Shown in pieces: positions 26,508-36,521 of a stretch of DNA of 64,000 nt. The translations under genes and the position numbers were made by a program. This stretch comes from Methylocella tundrae (GTDB taxonomy: Bacteria; Pseudomonadota; Alphaproteobacteria; Rhizobiales; Beijerinckiaceae): positions 2,071,001 to 2,135,000 of the forward strand of contig NZ_CP139089.1 in NCBI RefSeq assembly GCF_038024855.1, written 5' to 3'. The notes beneath the pieces are model-generated. The model did not search any database. It was given only the letters and a program-made list of their open reading frames with translations, and was not told the origin of the DNA. Each line of letters opens with the position of its first letter. Position 1 is the first letter of the stretch.

Positions 26508-26824
26508 TGGCGGAACATAAGACCCGCGACGGCTCGAGCTGGACGCCTTCCTATCTCACCGCCATCGACCCCGTCACATGCATCGGCTGCGGCCGGTGCT
26601 TCAAGGTTTGTCCGCAAGGCGTGATGACGCTCTACGGCGTCGACGAAGACGGCAAGATCCTCGGCGTCGTAACGCAGGACGATGACGATGACTTCGATGG
26701 AGACCTCAATCGAAAGATCATGGCTGTGGAACATGCCGGTTCATGCATCGGCTGCAACGCCTGTTCGCGAGTCTGCCCCAAGAACTGCCAGACTCACGTG
26801 GCGGCGGATGCTCTTCCGGCGTGA
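26507..26824 (+). CDS. fdxB: Nif-specific ferredoxin III (4Fe-4S)
   Basis: The 105-aa product has two cluster motifs separated by an acidic insert: CIGCGRCFKVCPQG near residue 25 and CIGCNACSRVCPKN near residue 83, with a DDDDDFDGD run between. This is the usual layout of ferredoxin III (FdxB). It starts with ATG at 26507; a GTG one codon earlier is possible. It overlaps nifQ by 4 bp. Confidence 0.93.
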   Translation: MAEHKTRDGSSWTPSYLTAIDPVTCIGCGRCFKVCPQGVMTLYGVDEDGKILGVVTQDDDDDFDGDLNRKIMAVEHAGSCIGCNACSRVCPKNCQTHVAADALPA

Positions 26825-27507
26825 GCGCGATGGCCGCGATGCCGGAGCAAGGCGTGCCGCCCGCATCCGCGGCCGAGCCCGCGCCCGAGCCCGCCAGCCT
26901 CTATCGCTCTCTCCTCAGCGCGCCGACGCCATGCTCCATCGCGGCGCCGTTTACGGCTCACGTCTTCGCGTGCATTCTTTCCATTGGGATTTTCGACGCC
27001 TATCAGAATGAGACCTCGGTCAGCGCGGCGATCGGACTGAATCGCGCCGAGATCGAAGCGTTGACGCGCAACTGGCTCCCCGCCGCCTCCGCTCACATTG
27101 ATCTTCGCGCGGAGCCGGAAACAGCGCCCTTCGATGATGAGGAAGAGCAGCTGCAAGGCCTGCTGACCTCGCATCAGGCGGACGCCGCGCCCGAAAGCGT
27201 CTGGCTCACGGCGATTGTTACGCGCCGTTCGATGCTGGACAATCATCTCTGGCAGGATCTCGGACTTTTCGATCGGGGCGATCTCAATCGACTGATGAGC
27301 GAGCGCTATCCCGTCATCGCGGTGAGAAACGCCTCCAATATGAAATGGAAGAAGTTTCTCTATCGCTCACTTTGCGAGATGGAAGGCTTCACGCTATGCA
27401 CCGCGCCAAGCTGTCAGGAATGTAGCGATTTCGACAATTGCTTTGGCGATGAATCGGGCGAAAGCTCCCTCGCCCGAATCCGCCGCGATCTGTCGCGCGC
27501 GGTCTGA
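26821..27507 (+). CDS. nifQ: Molybdenum-processing protein NifQ
   Basis: NifQ carries a Mo-Fe-S cluster and donates Mo to NifEN. The 228-aa product ends with the diagnostic cysteine set FTLCTAPSCQECSDFDNCFG (C-x4-C-x2-C-x5-C). The N-terminal 30 residues are Ala/Pro-rich. The GTG at 26821 overlaps the fdxB stop; an ATG at 26830 is the alternative. It is the last gene of the nifH transcription unit. Confidence 0.93.
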   Translation: MSAMAAMPEQGVPPASAAEPAPEPASLYRSLLSAPTPCSIAAPFTAHVFACILSIGIFDAYQNETSVSAAIGLNRAEIEALTRNWLPAASAHIDLRAEPETAPFDDEEEQLQGLLTSHQADAAPESVWLTAIVTRRSMLDNHLWQDLGLFDRGDLNRLMSERYPVIAVRNASNMKWKKFLYRSLCEMEGFTLCTAPSCQECSDFDNCFGDESGESSLARIRRDLSRAV

Positions 27508-27563
27508 CCCGCCATTCGGCTTCCGGGCTTCGATGCGCGGCTTTCTCCAGGCCATGCGCTTTG

Positions 27564-27579
27564 TCGCAATCCCGACAAT
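27564..27579. promoter_or_regulatory. NifA upstream activator site of the nifUSV operon
   Basis: TGTCGCAATCCCGACA is an exact TGT-N10-ACA match 64 bp upstream of the -24 element at 27643. Confidence 0.7.
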
Positions 27580-27642
27580 TGATTGAATTCAGACACTTCC
27601 CCGCCGATGCGCTAATCGTAGTCTTTCCAATACGTTAGCGCA

Positions 27643-27657
27643 TGGCACGCGTATTGC
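27643..27657 (+). promoter_or_regulatory. Sigma54 promoter of the nifUSV-fixABCX operon
   Basis: TGGCACGCGTATTGC is a perfect TGGCAC-N5-TTGC promoter. The start near 27669 gives a leader of about 32 nt. Confidence 0.9.
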
Positions 27658-27700
27658 GAAACGCCGCCTGAAACATCTGCAAACGCAAGGGAATTCCACC

Positions 27701-28021
27701 ATGATCCAGCTTACGGACGGTGCAGTGAATGCGGTGCGGTCGGCGATCGAGGGAGCGGGTCAGCCGGTAGAAGGGCTTCGCATCATGGTTGAGGCAGGCG
27801 GGTGCGCCGGCATGAAATATATGATGGGGCTGGTCGCCGATGTGAACCCGAGCGACATTGTCGTCGAGCGTGACGGCGTCAAGGTCTACGTCGACGAAGC
27901 GAGCCTTTTGCACCTCGAAGGAACGACGGTCGACTTCGTGATGGGTCTCGAAGGATCCGGCTTTACGTTCGACAATCCGAAGGCCACGGCCAGCTGCTCC
28001 TGCGGCAAATCCTTTAGCTGA
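27701..28021 (+). CDS. HesB/IscA-type protein before nifU
   Basis: The 106-aa A-type Fe-S carrier has LRIMVEAGGCAGMKYMMGLV with the first Cys and a C-terminal SCSCGKSF pair. It is the usual nifIscA that accompanies nifU and nifS. It differs from the nifB-operon copy at 11615, so the island carries two. Confidence 0.93.
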   Translation: MIQLTDGAVNAVRSAIEGAGQPVEGLRIMVEAGGCAGMKYMMGLVADVNPSDIVVERDGVKVYVDEASLLHLEGTTVDFVMGLEGSGFTFDNPKATASCSCGKSFS

Positions 28022-28038
28022 GCACCGACGCGCGGGGA

Positions 28039-29067
28039 ATGGCCATGTGGGACTACAGCGAGAAGGTCAAGGACCACTTCTTCAATCCGAAGAACGCCGG
28101 CGTTCTTGACGGCGCCAACGCTGTCGGCGAGGTCGGCGCACTGTCCTGCGGCGACGCGCTGAAGCTGATGCTGAAAGTCGATCCGGTGACGCAGGTGATC
28201 ATCGACGCGCGGTTCCAGACGTTTGGCTGCGGTTCCGCGATCGCATCTTCGTCGGCGCTGACTGAACTCGTCATCGGTAAGACTCTCGATGAATCGGCGA
28301 CGCTGTCCAATCAGGATATCGCCAACTTTCTCGGCGGCCTGCCGCCTGAAAAAATGCATTGCTCAGTGCTGGGATACGAGGCGCTGCAAGCCGCCATCGC
28401 CAATTATCGCGGCGAGCCCTGGGCCGAAAGTCTCGACAATGGGGCCCTCGTCTGCAAATGCCTCGGCATCGAGGAAGGCGTCATCAAGCGTGCGATCAAG
28501 ACGAACAAGCTGACGAGCATCGAGCAAGTGACGGCCTACACAAAGGCTGGAAGCAATTGCCTCACATGTTTTGATCAGATCGAAGAGATTCTCGCCAATG
28601 TCAACGAAGAGCTCGTCGCCGAGGGGCTGATCGCTGAGCGTGACGCCTATCGAACGAGGGAGTCCATCGCCTTCGAGATCAACACAAAAGCCAAGGTCGC
28701 GGCAAAGGTTCAGCAGGCGGCGTCCCAGCCTGCGAAAAGCGAAATAACCGCGGTCATGCAGAGTTCGCCGCTGGCCCCCTCGCCACTGCCGCCGGTCAGC
28801 TCCGGAATGACAAACCTGCAAAGGATCAAGCTGATCGAAGAGACGATTGAGGAACTGCGGCCCTTCCTGCGCAAGGACGGCGGCGACTGTGAACTCGTCG
28901 ACGTCGATGGCTCGAACATCCTCGTGAAGATGTCCGGCGCGTGCGTCCTCTGCAAGCTTTCGAGCGCGACGATCACCGGAATCCAGGAGCGGCTGGTGGC
29001 CAAGCTCGGCGTCCCCTTGCGCGTCATTCCCGTCGGCAAAGGCGCTTTCGGCAAGGCCGGACATTGA
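28039..29067 (+). CDS. nifU: Fe-S cluster scaffold NifU
   Basis: The 342-aa product has all three NifU domains: an IscU-like part with GALSCGDALKLM, FGCGSAIASSSAL and MHCSVLGYEA; a central 2Fe-2S part with CKCLGIEEG and SNCLTCFDQIE; and a C-terminal Nfu part with GACVLCKLSSATI. A Ser/Pro-rich linker (about residues 225-255) precedes the last. It builds clusters for NifH and NifDK from sulfur supplied by NifS. A second ATG lies two codons on. Confidence 0.95.
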   Translation: MAMWDYSEKVKDHFFNPKNAGVLDGANAVGEVGALSCGDALKLMLKVDPVTQVIIDARFQTFGCGSAIASSSALTELVIGKTLDESATLSNQDIANFLGGLPPEKMHCSVLGYEALQAAIANYRGEPWAESLDNGALVCKCLGIEEGVIKRAIKTNKLTSIEQVTAYTKAGSNCLTCFDQIEEILANVNEELVAEGLIAERDAYRTRESIAFEINTKAKVAAKVQQAASQPAKSEITAVMQSSPLAPSPLPPVSSGMTNLQRIKLIEETIEELRPFLRKDGGDCELVDVDGSNILVKMSGACVLCKLSSATITGIQERLVAKLGVPLRVIPVGKGAFGKAGH

Positions 29068-29077
29068 GGAGAGAACC

Positions 29078-30280
29078 ATGAAAGCGGTCTATCTCGACAA
29101 CAATGCAACCACCCGCGTCGATCCCGCCGTGGTCGAAACGATGTTGCCGTTCTTTACCGAACAATTCGGCAATGCGTCGTCGGCCCATGCGTTCGGCGCC
29201 AGCGTCGGCGGCGCGCTCAAGACCGCGCGCAAGCAGCTACAGGAGCTGCTCGGCGCCGCCCACGACCACGAGATCGTCTATACGTCCGGCGGAACCGAAA
29301 GCAACACGACCGCGATTCTTTCAGCCCTCGAGGCGTTGCCCGGCCGCGACGAAATCGTGACGAGCCAGGTGGAACATCCATCGGTGCTTCAGCTTTGTCA
29401 GCATCTCGAAAAGACAGGGCGCGCCAAGGTTCATTATATCTGCGTCGATCGTCTTGGACGTCTTGATCTCGACGCTTATCGCGCCGCTCTATCAGACAAG
29501 GTTGCGCTCGTATCGATCATGTGGGCCAACAATGAGACCGGCACGATCGTTCCCGTCGAAGGCCTCGCTGAACTGGCCAAAGGCGTTGGCGCGCTGTTCC
29601 ATAGCGACGCGGTGCAGGCGGTCGGCAAGATCCCCGTTTCCCTCAAGGATAGCGCCATCGATATGCTGTCGCTTTCGGGGCACAAGCTGCATGCGCCGAA
29701 GGGAGTTGGGGCGCTCTATGTCAAGCGTGGCGCGCGTTTCAAGCCACTTCTTCGCGGCGGCCACCAGGAGCGCGGCCGTCGCGCCGGCACCGAGAATATC
29801 CCGGGCGTCATCGCCCTCGGCAAGGCGGCCGAACTCGCGATGCAGCGCCTCGCGGATGAACGGGGCCGCGTGAAGGATCTGCGCGACCGCCTCGAAAAGG
29901 CCATTGTGCAGAGCGTGCCCCATTGCTTCGTCAACGGCGACCCGCACGATCGTCTGCCCAATACATCCAATATCGCGTTCGAATATGTGGAAGCCGAAGC
30001 CATTCTTCTGCATCTGAACCGCGCCGGGATCGCTGCTTCCTCAGGGTCCGCCTGCACGTCAGGCTCGATTGAGCCGAGCCATGTTTTGCTGGCGATGAGC
30101 ATCCCCGTCACCGCCGCGCATGGCGCGATCCGATTCTCTTTGTCGCGCGACAACACCGCCGAGGACGTCGGGCGCGTGATTGAGGTGATGCCTGGGATTA
30201 TCGAGAAGCTGCGCGCGCTTTCGCCTTTCGGGGCTGAGGGCGGCAAGGAAACATCCGAATTCAAGCCACAGTATGCGTGA
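29078..30280 (+). CDS. nifS: Cysteine desulfurase NifS
   Basis: This PLP enzyme takes sulfur from cysteine for NifU. The 400-aa product has YLDNNATTRVDPAVVETML, the PLP lysine in SLSGHKLHAPKG, and the catalytic Cys in SSGSACTSGSIEPSHVL. GAGGAGAG precedes the ATG, 10 bp after nifU. Confidence 0.97.
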   Translation: MKAVYLDNNATTRVDPAVVETMLPFFTEQFGNASSAHAFGASVGGALKTARKQLQELLGAAHDHEIVYTSGGTESNTTAILSALEALPGRDEIVTSQVEHPSVLQLCQHLEKTGRAKVHYICVDRLGRLDLDAYRAALSDKVALVSIMWANNETGTIVPVEGLAELAKGVGALFHSDAVQAVGKIPVSLKDSAIDMLSLSGHKLHAPKGVGALYVKRGARFKPLLRGGHQERGRRAGTENIPGVIALGKAAELAMQRLADERGRVKDLRDRLEKAIVQSVPHCFVNGDPHDRLPNTSNIAFEYVEAEAILLHLNRAGIAASSGSACTSGSIEPSHVLLAMSIPVTAAHGAIRFSLSRDNTAEDVGRVIEVMPGIIEKLRALSPFGAEGGKETSEFKPQYA

Positions 30281-30283
30281 GGC

Positions 30284-31468
30284 ATGACGATGTCTGGCGA
30301 TCATCCCCGCATCTCCATCAATGACACAACCTTGCGCGACGGCGAACAGGCGCCTGGCGTCGCCTTCTCCGCGCGCGAAAAGCTGGCGATCGCACGGGAG
30401 CTGGCGGCGGCCGGCGTCGATGAAATCGAAGCCGGCACGCCCGCGATGGGCGCAGACGAAATCGACGCCATCGCCGCCGTCGCCGCGGATGGCTTGCCTT
30501 GCCGGGTCGTCGCCTGGTGCCGTCTGACAAAAGGGGACGTCGACGCCGCTATTTCGGCGGGCGTCAGCCATGTGAATATCTCCGCGCCGATGTCACGCCT
30601 GCAGATGAAAGTCAAGCTTGGCGCGGATGTTGAAGATCTCGTGTCGCGCGTGCGCGCTGTCGTCGGCCACGCCATCGGCCACGGCCTCACCGTCGCCCTC
30701 GGCGGCGAGGATTCTTCGCGCGCGGACCCGCGCGACATCGGCCGCATTGCGCGCGCCGCGGCGTCGGAAGGCGCGAGCCGGTTGCGCTTTGCCGATACGA
30801 TGGGCGTCCTCGATCCATTCACGACATTCGATGCTGTGCGCCGCGTGCGCGAGGAGACGGATGTCGCTGTTGAATTTCATGGTCATGACGACCTCGGCCT
30901 CGCCACAGCCAACACGCTCGCGGCGTTGCGCGCCGGAGCGAGCCACGCCAGCGTGACAGTACTCGGCCTTGGCGAACGCGCAGGCAATGCGGCGCTCGAA
31001 GAGGTCGCGATGGCGCTAGGGCGCGCGGTCGCTGGATGCAGCGCAATCAATCCGCTCCGTTTGCGGGCCCTCGCGCGCCTCGTCGCGCATGCGGCCAACC
31101 GCCCGATCGGACGCGCCAAAGCGATTGTCGGCGCCGACATTTTCACGCATGAATCGGGCATTCACGTCGCGGCGCTCATGAAGGACGCCCGCGCCTATCA
31201 AGGCATCGACCCGGCGACTCTCGGGCGGCAAAACAAGGTCGTGATCGGCAAGCATTCGGGCCTGTCCGCGATCACCGGACTTTGCGCTGAGCTCAGCCTC
31301 GATCTCGATCGCGAACAGGCGGCCGAGGTGTTGATGCTGGCAAAACGCCATGCGCTCCTCAGGCATCGGCCACTCGGGCGCGGAGATGTTGCAGGGCTCG
31401 TTGAAGAGGTTCGCAGCGGATCACGACGGCCGTCGACGAGAACCACTGTGACGGGAGCGTCAGCATGA
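30284..31468 (+). CDS. nifV: Homocitrate synthase NifV
   Basis: NifV condenses acetyl-CoA with 2-oxoglutarate to make homocitrate, the organic ligand of FeMo-co. The 394-aa product has [39 protein letters not shown] and [15 protein letters not shown], as in the DRE-TIM metallolyase family. It lies 3 bp after nifS and overlaps cysE by 4 bp. Confidence 0.96.
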   Translation: MTMSGDHPRISINDTTLRDGEQAPGVAFSAREKLAIARELAAAGVDEIEAGTPAMGADEIDAIAAVAADGLPCRVVAWCRLTKGDVDAAISAGVSHVNISAPMSRLQMKVKLGADVEDLVSRVRAVVGHAIGHGLTVALGGEDSSRADPRDIGRIARAAASEGASRLRFADTMGVLDPFTTFDAVRRVREETDVAVEFHGHDDLGLATANTLAALRAGASHASVTVLGLGERAGNAALEEVAMALGRAVAGCSAINPLRLRALARLVAHAANRPIGRAKAIVGADIFTHESGIHVAALMKDARAYQGIDPATLGRQNKVVIGKHSGLSAITGLCAELSLDLDREQAAEVLMLAKRHALLRHRPLGRGDVAGLVEEVRSGSRRPSTRTTVTGASA

Positions 31469-32220
31469 GCGCGGTGAGTTTGACGACGACAGAAGGCCGC
31501 GCGTCAAAAGACCTGTGGCGCATGATCCGGCAGGATATCACTTGCGTGCATCAACGCGATCCCGCCGCGCGCAACACATTCGAAGTCGCTCTGCTTTATC
31601 CCGGCGTTCACGCCATCATCTGGCATCGGCTCGCACATCGCCTTTGGACCGGAAACTACAAATTCCTTGCGCGCAGCCTCTCATTTTTGGCGCGCTTTCT
31701 GACCAATGTCGATATTCATCCAGGCGCCGTCATCGGCGAACGGTTCTTCATTGACCATGGCGCGGGCGTCGTGATCGGCGAGACGGCGATCGTCGGCGAC
31801 GACGTCACCCTCTATCATGGCGTAACGCTCGGCGGCTCCTCCTGGTCCGCGGGCAAGCGGCACCCGACCGTTGAAAACGGCGTGCTCGTCGGCGCGGGAG
31901 CCAAAATCCTCGGCGACATCACGATCGGACGCAATGCGCGGATCGGCGCCAATTCCGTCATCATCGAGGATATCGCGCCCGAGGCGACCATCGTCGGCAT
32001 CCCCGGCAGACTGGTTCGCAAGTCACACAGACGGTTGAGGCCGGACGGCCGCATTGATCTCGAGCATCATCTGATTCCCGATCCGGTCGCCGACGCCATG
32101 GCGATTTTGATCGACCGCATCGGATTTCTGGAGGCGCGTCTCGGGCATCTGCAACAACGCGTCGGCGCTGGCTTGGCCGATAAGGCTCATATGCAATCTA
32201 AGGAGGATCAGGCGCTATGA
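31465..32220 (+). CDS. cysE: Serine O-acetyltransferase (nif-linked, NifP type)
   Basis: The enzyme makes O-acetylserine, the precursor of cysteine, and so feeds NifS. The 251-aa product has an N-terminal helical domain and a left-handed hexapeptide-repeat domain ([33 protein letters not shown]). Linked copies are called nifP in Azotobacter. It is coupled to nifV and nifW by 4-bp overlaps. Confidence 0.94.
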   Translation: MSAVSLTTTEGRASKDLWRMIRQDITCVHQRDPAARNTFEVALLYPGVHAIIWHRLAHRLWTGNYKFLARSLSFLARFLTNVDIHPGAVIGERFFIDHGAGVVIGETAIVGDDVTLYHGVTLGGSSWSAGKRHPTVENGVLVGAGAKILGDITIGRNARIGANSVIIEDIAPEATIVGIPGRLVRKSHRRLRPDGRIDLEHHLIPDPVADAMAILIDRIGFLEARLGHLQQRVGAGLADKAHMQSKEDQAL

Positions 32221-32576
32221 ACGCTCTCGACCAACTACGTAAACTCTCATCCGCCGAGGATTTCTTCGACGCGTTGGGCGTCAGCTACGATCCCGCGGTC
32301 TTGCGCGTCGCTCGCCTTCATATCCTGCGTCGAATGGGAGAGTATCTTTATCACAGTGAATCCGGCGTCGGCACCGACGACGAGGTCTGGCTGGCCTGCC
32401 GCGCCTTTCTCGAAAACGCCTACCACGATTTCGTGGAGTCATCGCCAATCGAGCAGCGCGTCTTCAAGGTGTTGAAGGACGCCGTCAAACCCAAGGAAGA
32501 GCCGAAAAAGCCTTTCGTGCCTTTGAGCACGCTGGTCGTCGGCTCACCGGACATGGAGCGTTCAGGGTCTCTTTGA
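32217..32576 (+). CDS. nifW: Nitrogenase-stabilising/protective protein NifW
   Basis: The 119-aa product shows the family core [20 protein letters not shown] and [11 protein letters not shown]. NifW aids MoFe protein maturation or protects it from O2. It lies 21 bp before fixA. Confidence 0.93.
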   Translation: MNALDQLRKLSSAEDFFDALGVSYDPAVLRVARLHILRRMGEYLYHSESGVGTDDEVWLACRAFLENAYHDFVESSPIEQRVFKVLKDAVKPKEEPKKPFVPLSTLVVGSPDMERSGSL

Positions 32577-32597
32577 ACGATTTGGAGGAATTAGATC

Positions 32598-33449
32598 ATG
32601 CATATCCTCGTCTGCATCAAGCAGGTGCCGGACAGCGCTCAGATCCGGATCAATCCGGTGACGCAGACCATCATGCGCCAGGGCGTGCCGACGATCATCA
32701 ATCCATATGATCTATTTTCGCTCGAAGAGGCGTTGCGGCTCCGGGAGAAGCATGGCGGGGAAGTCACCGTGCTCACCATGGGGCCTCCGATGGCATCGGA
32801 ATCGCTGCGCAAGGCGCTCGCCATCGGCGCGGACCGCGCCGTCCTCCTGACCGACCGCCTCTTCGCCGGATCGGACACGCTGGCGACGAGCTATGCGCTG
32901 GCGCAGACGATCGGCAAGATCAGCGACATGTTCGGCGCCCCGGACATCGTATTCGCAGGCAAGCAGACGATCGACGGCGACACGGCGCAGGTCGGGCCCG
33001 GCATCGCAAAGCGCCTCGGCCTCCTCCAGCTCACCTATGTCGCCAAGATCTCCGAATGCGATCCGGATCGGCGCGAAGTCGTCGTCGAGCGCCGCTCGGA
33101 AGGCGGCGTGCAGCTTCTCAAAACCAGGCTGCCCTGCCTCATCACCATGCTTGAGGGCTCGAACGAGGTCCGGCGCGGCGCGATGAAGGATGCGCTGCGG
33201 GCGGCGCGCGCGGAAATTCTGACGTGGAGCGCCAAGGACGCCGGAATCGAAGACCCGACGAAATGCGGGCTCAAGGGATCGCCAACGGTCGTCAAAAAAG
33301 TCTTCGCACCGCCGCCGCGCTCGGAGCGCGCCATTCTCGTCAAACCCGGCGACTCCGCTTCGCAGGACGCCGAGAGCCTCATCAAGACCTTGTTCGAACG
33401 GCAGCCGGCGCTCGAACAGGATCTCGCAAAATCGGCCGCTGGATACTGA
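32598..33449 (+). CDS. fixA: Electron-bifurcating complex subunit FixA (ETF beta type)
   Basis: FixABCX couples NADH oxidation to quinone and ferredoxin/flavodoxin reduction and delivers low-potential electrons to nitrogenase. The 283-aa FixA starts [20 protein letters not shown] and has [29 protein letters not shown] precedes the ATG. No separate promoter is seen, so it is probably cotranscribed with nifW. Confidence 0.96.
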   Translation: MHILVCIKQVPDSAQIRINPVTQTIMRQGVPTIINPYDLFSLEEALRLREKHGGEVTVLTMGPPMASESLRKALAIGADRAVLLTDRLFAGSDTLATSYALAQTIGKISDMFGAPDIVFAGKQTIDGDTAQVGPGIAKRLGLLQLTYVAKISECDPDRREVVVERRSEGGVQLLKTRLPCLITMLEGSNEVRRGAMKDALRAARAEILTWSAKDAGIEDPTKCGLKGSPTVVKKVFAPPPRSERAILVKPGDSASQDAESLIKTLFERQPALEQDLAKSAAGY

Positions 33450-33459
33450 GGAGATCGCC

Positions 33460-34563
33460 ATGTCCGACAAGCCCGCAGCCCCGGCGGCCCCGAGCCGGGC
33501 CTCCATGAAGAAAGAGCTCCCGGAGCATTTCCGGGGCTACAAACACGTCTGGGTGTTCATCGAGATCGAGCGCGGCGCCGTACATCCGGTTTCCTTCGAA
33601 CTTCTCGGCGAAGGCCGCAAGCTCGCCGACAAGCTTGGCGTGGAACTCGCCTCGGTCATTGTCGGAGCCCCCGGAGAAGCTACGAGGCAGGCGGCGCAGG
33701 AAACCTTCGCCTATGGCGCCGACCTCGCCTATCTGGTCGAGGACGAGATCCTCACCGACTATCGCAACGAGCCCTATTCGCAGGCGATGACGCAACTCGT
33801 CAACGCGCATAAGCCTGAGATTCTATTGCTTGGAGCGACGACGCTCGGGCGCGATCTCGCAGGCTCTGTCGCGACGACGCTGCTGACGGGCCTCACCGCC
33901 GATTGCACCGAGCTTGCGGTTGACGCCGACGGCTCGCTGGCCGCGACGCGCCCAACCTTTGGCGGCTCGCTTCTGTGCACCATCTACACGCTGAACTATC
34001 GTCCCCAGATGGCGACGGTGCGGCCCCGCGTGATGGCCATGCCGGAGCGCCTCGAAGGCCGCCAGGGACGGATCATCGAGTTCAAGCCTGATCTCGACGA
34101 AGACAAGATCCTCACCAAGATCCTGAAATTCATCCCCGACCGCGATAGCGCCAAGTCCAATCTCGCTTACGCCGACATTGTCGTCGCCGGCGGCCTTGGC
34201 CTGCAAAGCGCCGAGAATTTTCAGCTCGTGCGCAATCTCGCGAGCGTCCTCGGCGCCGAATTCGGCGGTTCGCGGCCGCTCGTGCAGAAAGGCTGGATCG
34301 GATCGGACCGGCAGATCGGGCAAACCGGCAAGACGATCCGCCCGAAACTCTACATCGCGGCTGGAATCTCAGGCGCGATCCAGCATCGCGTCGGCGTCGA
34401 GGGCGCTGACTGCATCGTCGCGATCAACACGGATAAGGACGCGCCCATCTTCGGCTTCGCTCATCTTGGCGTCGTCACCGACGCCATCCGGCTGTTGCCG
34501 GCTCTCACCGAAGCCTTCCGGAAGCGCCTGTCGCCGCATGGCCGAGATCGGCTAGCAGGCTGA
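33460..34563 (+). CDS. fixB: Electron-bifurcating complex subunit FixB (ETF alpha type)
   Basis: The 367-aa product carries the ETF alpha FAD-binding C-terminus: [40 protein letters not shown] and [10 protein letters not shown]. The N-terminus is extended by about 30 residues (Ala/Pro-rich), as in other FixB. It pairs with FixA. Confidence 0.96.
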   Translation: MSDKPAAPAAPSRASMKKELPEHFRGYKHVWVFIEIERGAVHPVSFELLGEGRKLADKLGVELASVIVGAPGEATRQAAQETFAYGADLAYLVEDEILTDYRNEPYSQAMTQLVNAHKPEILLLGATTLGRDLAGSVATTLLTGLTADCTELAVDADGSLAATRPTFGGSLLCTIYTLNYRPQMATVRPRVMAMPERLEGRQGRIIEFKPDLDEDKILTKILKFIPDRDSAKSNLAYADIVVAGGLGLQSAENFQLVRNLASVLGAEFGGSRPLVQKGWIGSDRQIGQTGKTIRPKLYIAAGISGAIQHRVGVEGADCIVAINTDKDAPIFGFAHLGVVTDAIRLLPALTEAFRKRLSPHGRDRLAG

Positions 34564-34582
34564 GCCCTGAGGAGAGTTTGAG

Positions 34583-35890
34583 ATGATCGAGGAAAAATTC
34601 GACGCAATCGTCATCGGGGCCGGCATGGCCGGCAACGCCGCCGCGCACACCATGGCCTCGCGAGGACTGAAGGTGCTGCAGCTCGAACGGGGTGAATATC
34701 CCGGCTCGAAGAACGTGCAGGGCGCGATCCTCTATTCCGAGATGCTCGAGAAGATCGTGCCAGAGTTTCGCGAGGACGCGCCGCTTGAGAGGCATCTGAT
34801 AGAGCAGCGTTTCTGGATGATGTCGGAGCGTTCGCACACCGGCATGCATCACCGCTCGGACGACTTCAACGAAGAAAAGCCGAACCGCTACACCATCATC
34901 CGTTCGCAGTTCGACCGCTGGTTCTCGAAGCAGGTGCAGGCGCAAGGCGCGCTCGTCATCTGCGAGACGACCGTCACCCAACTCGTCAGCGACGCCTATG
35001 GCAAGGTCATCGGCGTGCGCACGGACCGTGACGGCGACACCATCTTCGCCGACGTCGTGGTTCTCGCCGAAGGCGTCAGCGGCCTGCTCGGCGCCCGCGC
35101 GGGTCTCAGGCAAACGCCGAAGCCAGATCATGTGGCGCTTGCCGTCAAGGAGATGCACTTCCTGCCGCAGGAGACGATCGAGGCGCGCTTCAACCTCAAG
35201 GGCGACGAAGGCGTCGTGATCGAGGCGGTTGGCTCGATCTCCAATGGCATGACCGGCATGGGCTTTATCTACACCAACAAGGAATGCCTTTCGATCGGAA
35301 TTGGCTGCCTCGTCTCCGATTTCGCGGAGAAAGGCGAGACTCCTTATGGGCTGCTCGAAGCGTTCAAGAGGCATCCTTCGGTCGCGCCGCTGATCCAGGG
35401 CTCCGAGGTGAAGGAATATGCCGCGCATCTTATTCCCGAAGGAGGCTACAAAGCCATCCCCGAGCTCTTTGGCGACGGCTGGGTCGTAGTCGGCGACGCG
35501 GCGCAATTGAACAACGCGATCCATCGCGAAGGCTCGAACCTCGCCATGACGTCAGGCCGCCTCGCGGGCGAGGCGATCTTCCAGGTCAAGTCCCGCCGCG
35601 ATCCGATGACGAAGCAAAACCTCTCTCTCTACAAGAGCCTGCTCGACAACAGTTTCGTCATGAAGGACCTCAAGAAATACAAGGATATGCCTGCGCTCCT
35701 GCATACCAACTCGAAGAACTTCTTCCTGACCTATCCGCAGCTTGTGTCGAAAGCGATGGACAGTTTCCTGCGCGTTGACGGCTCGCCCAAGGTCGAAAAG
35801 GAGAACGCATCCATCCGCGCCTTCGTCAAGCAGCGGACATTAAGGGGGCTTTTCGGCGACGCCTTCAGATTAGCGCGCGCCTGGCGCTGA
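34583..35890 (+). CDS. fixC: Electron-bifurcating complex subunit FixC (ETF-QO-like flavoprotein)
   Basis: The 435-aa FAD protein starts with the Rossmann motif [20 protein letters not shown], has [20 protein letters not shown], and lacks the C-terminal Fe-S domain, which is supplied by FixX. It transfers electrons to the quinone pool. GAGGAG precedes the ATG. Confidence 0.96.
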   Translation: MIEEKFDAIVIGAGMAGNAAAHTMASRGLKVLQLERGEYPGSKNVQGAILYSEMLEKIVPEFREDAPLERHLIEQRFWMMSERSHTGMHHRSDDFNEEKPNRYTIIRSQFDRWFSKQVQAQGALVICETTVTQLVSDAYGKVIGVRTDRDGDTIFADVVVLAEGVSGLLGARAGLRQTPKPDHVALAVKEMHFLPQETIEARFNLKGDEGVVIEAVGSISNGMTGMGFIYTNKECLSIGIGCLVSDFAEKGETPYGLLEAFKRHPSVAPLIQGSEVKEYAAHLIPEGGYKAIPELFGDGWVVVGDAAQLNNAIHREGSNLAMTSGRLAGEAIFQVKSRRDPMTKQNLSLYKSLLDNSFVMKDLKKYKDMPALLHTNSKNFFLTYPQLVSKAMDSFLRVDGSPKVEKENASIRAFVKQRTLRGLFGDAFRLARAWR

Positions 35891-35958
35891 GGAACTGACG
35901 GGAGAGCAGATACACTTACGGGCATCATGCTCTGAAATTCAGTGAGCGGAGAAGAATC

Positions 35959-36252
35959 ATGTCCAATGAAACCGTGCGCGTTGAAGAGAAGCTTTATCAA
36001 AATCGTTACATTGTCGATGCCGGCAAGCCCCATATTTCGATCGAACCGCATACAACGCCATCGAGGAATTTGCTGGCGATGACGAAAGTATGCCCCGCTG
36101 GCTGCTATGCGCAAAACGATGTCGGGCAGGTGGAAATCGTCGCCGATGGCTGCCTCGAATGCGGCACCTGCCGCATCCTCCTCGAGCCGACCGGCGAGAT
36201 CACCTGGAGCTATCCGCGCGGCGGCTTCGGCGTACTTTTCAAATTCGGATGA
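35959..36252 (+). CDS. fixX: FixX ferredoxin-like protein
   Basis: The 97-aa product supplies the 4Fe-4S domain partner of Fix[11 protein letters not shown] and [10 protein letters not shown]. It ends the fix operon 68 bp after fixC. No strong terminator is seen before the convergent remnant at 36267. Confidence 0.95.
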   Translation: MSNETVRVEEKLYQNRYIVDAGKPHISIEPHTTPSRNLLAMTKVCPAGCYAQNDVGQVEIVADGCLECGTCRILLEPTGEITWSYPRGGFGVLFKFG

Positions 36253-36266
36253 TTGAATTACCGGAT

Positions 36267-36521
36267 TCATTTCTGAGAGAAGCTCCCGGTGATGCGCCTC
36301 GCCTCACGAGCCCTTTGAACGCTTCCGCGCGAGCCTTCATGACGCATCCGAAGCACCCCGGAAGGGTGAATGGTCGCCACCGCGGCGCGCCCTCCAGCGA
36401 GGCGCATGAGTTCGCCGCGCTGGCCTGAGAGCGTTACCGGACAGCCGAACACTTCGCGCGCCGTGGTCGCGCCAAGGGCGACGACAGAGTTTCCGTGCAA
36501 GAGCTCAGGCTTCGGCGCTCT
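36267..36521 (-). pseudogene. C-terminal remnant of a UdgX/family 4-type uracil-DNA glycosylase
   Basis: The minus frame below the ackA stop reads PELLHGNSVVALGATTAREV, then VTLSGQRGE, ATIHPSGVLRMRHEG and a short tail. The VVALGATAAR and HPS..LR motifs are hallmarks of the C-terminal half of family 4/UdgX uracil-DNA glycosylases. The N-terminal half with the catalytic motif is missing; upstream lies ackA. There is no ATG or good ribosome site. It is best read as a leftover of a gene truncated by a past rearrangement. Confidence 0.6.

Noticed and set aside
32577..32597. Separate sigma54 promoter for fixA
   Set aside because: The 21-bp gap and the end of nifW contain no GG-N10-GC match with a TTGC block.
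34505..35524. 339-aa minus-strand frame opposite fixC
   Set aside because: Antisense to fixC; no family sequence.
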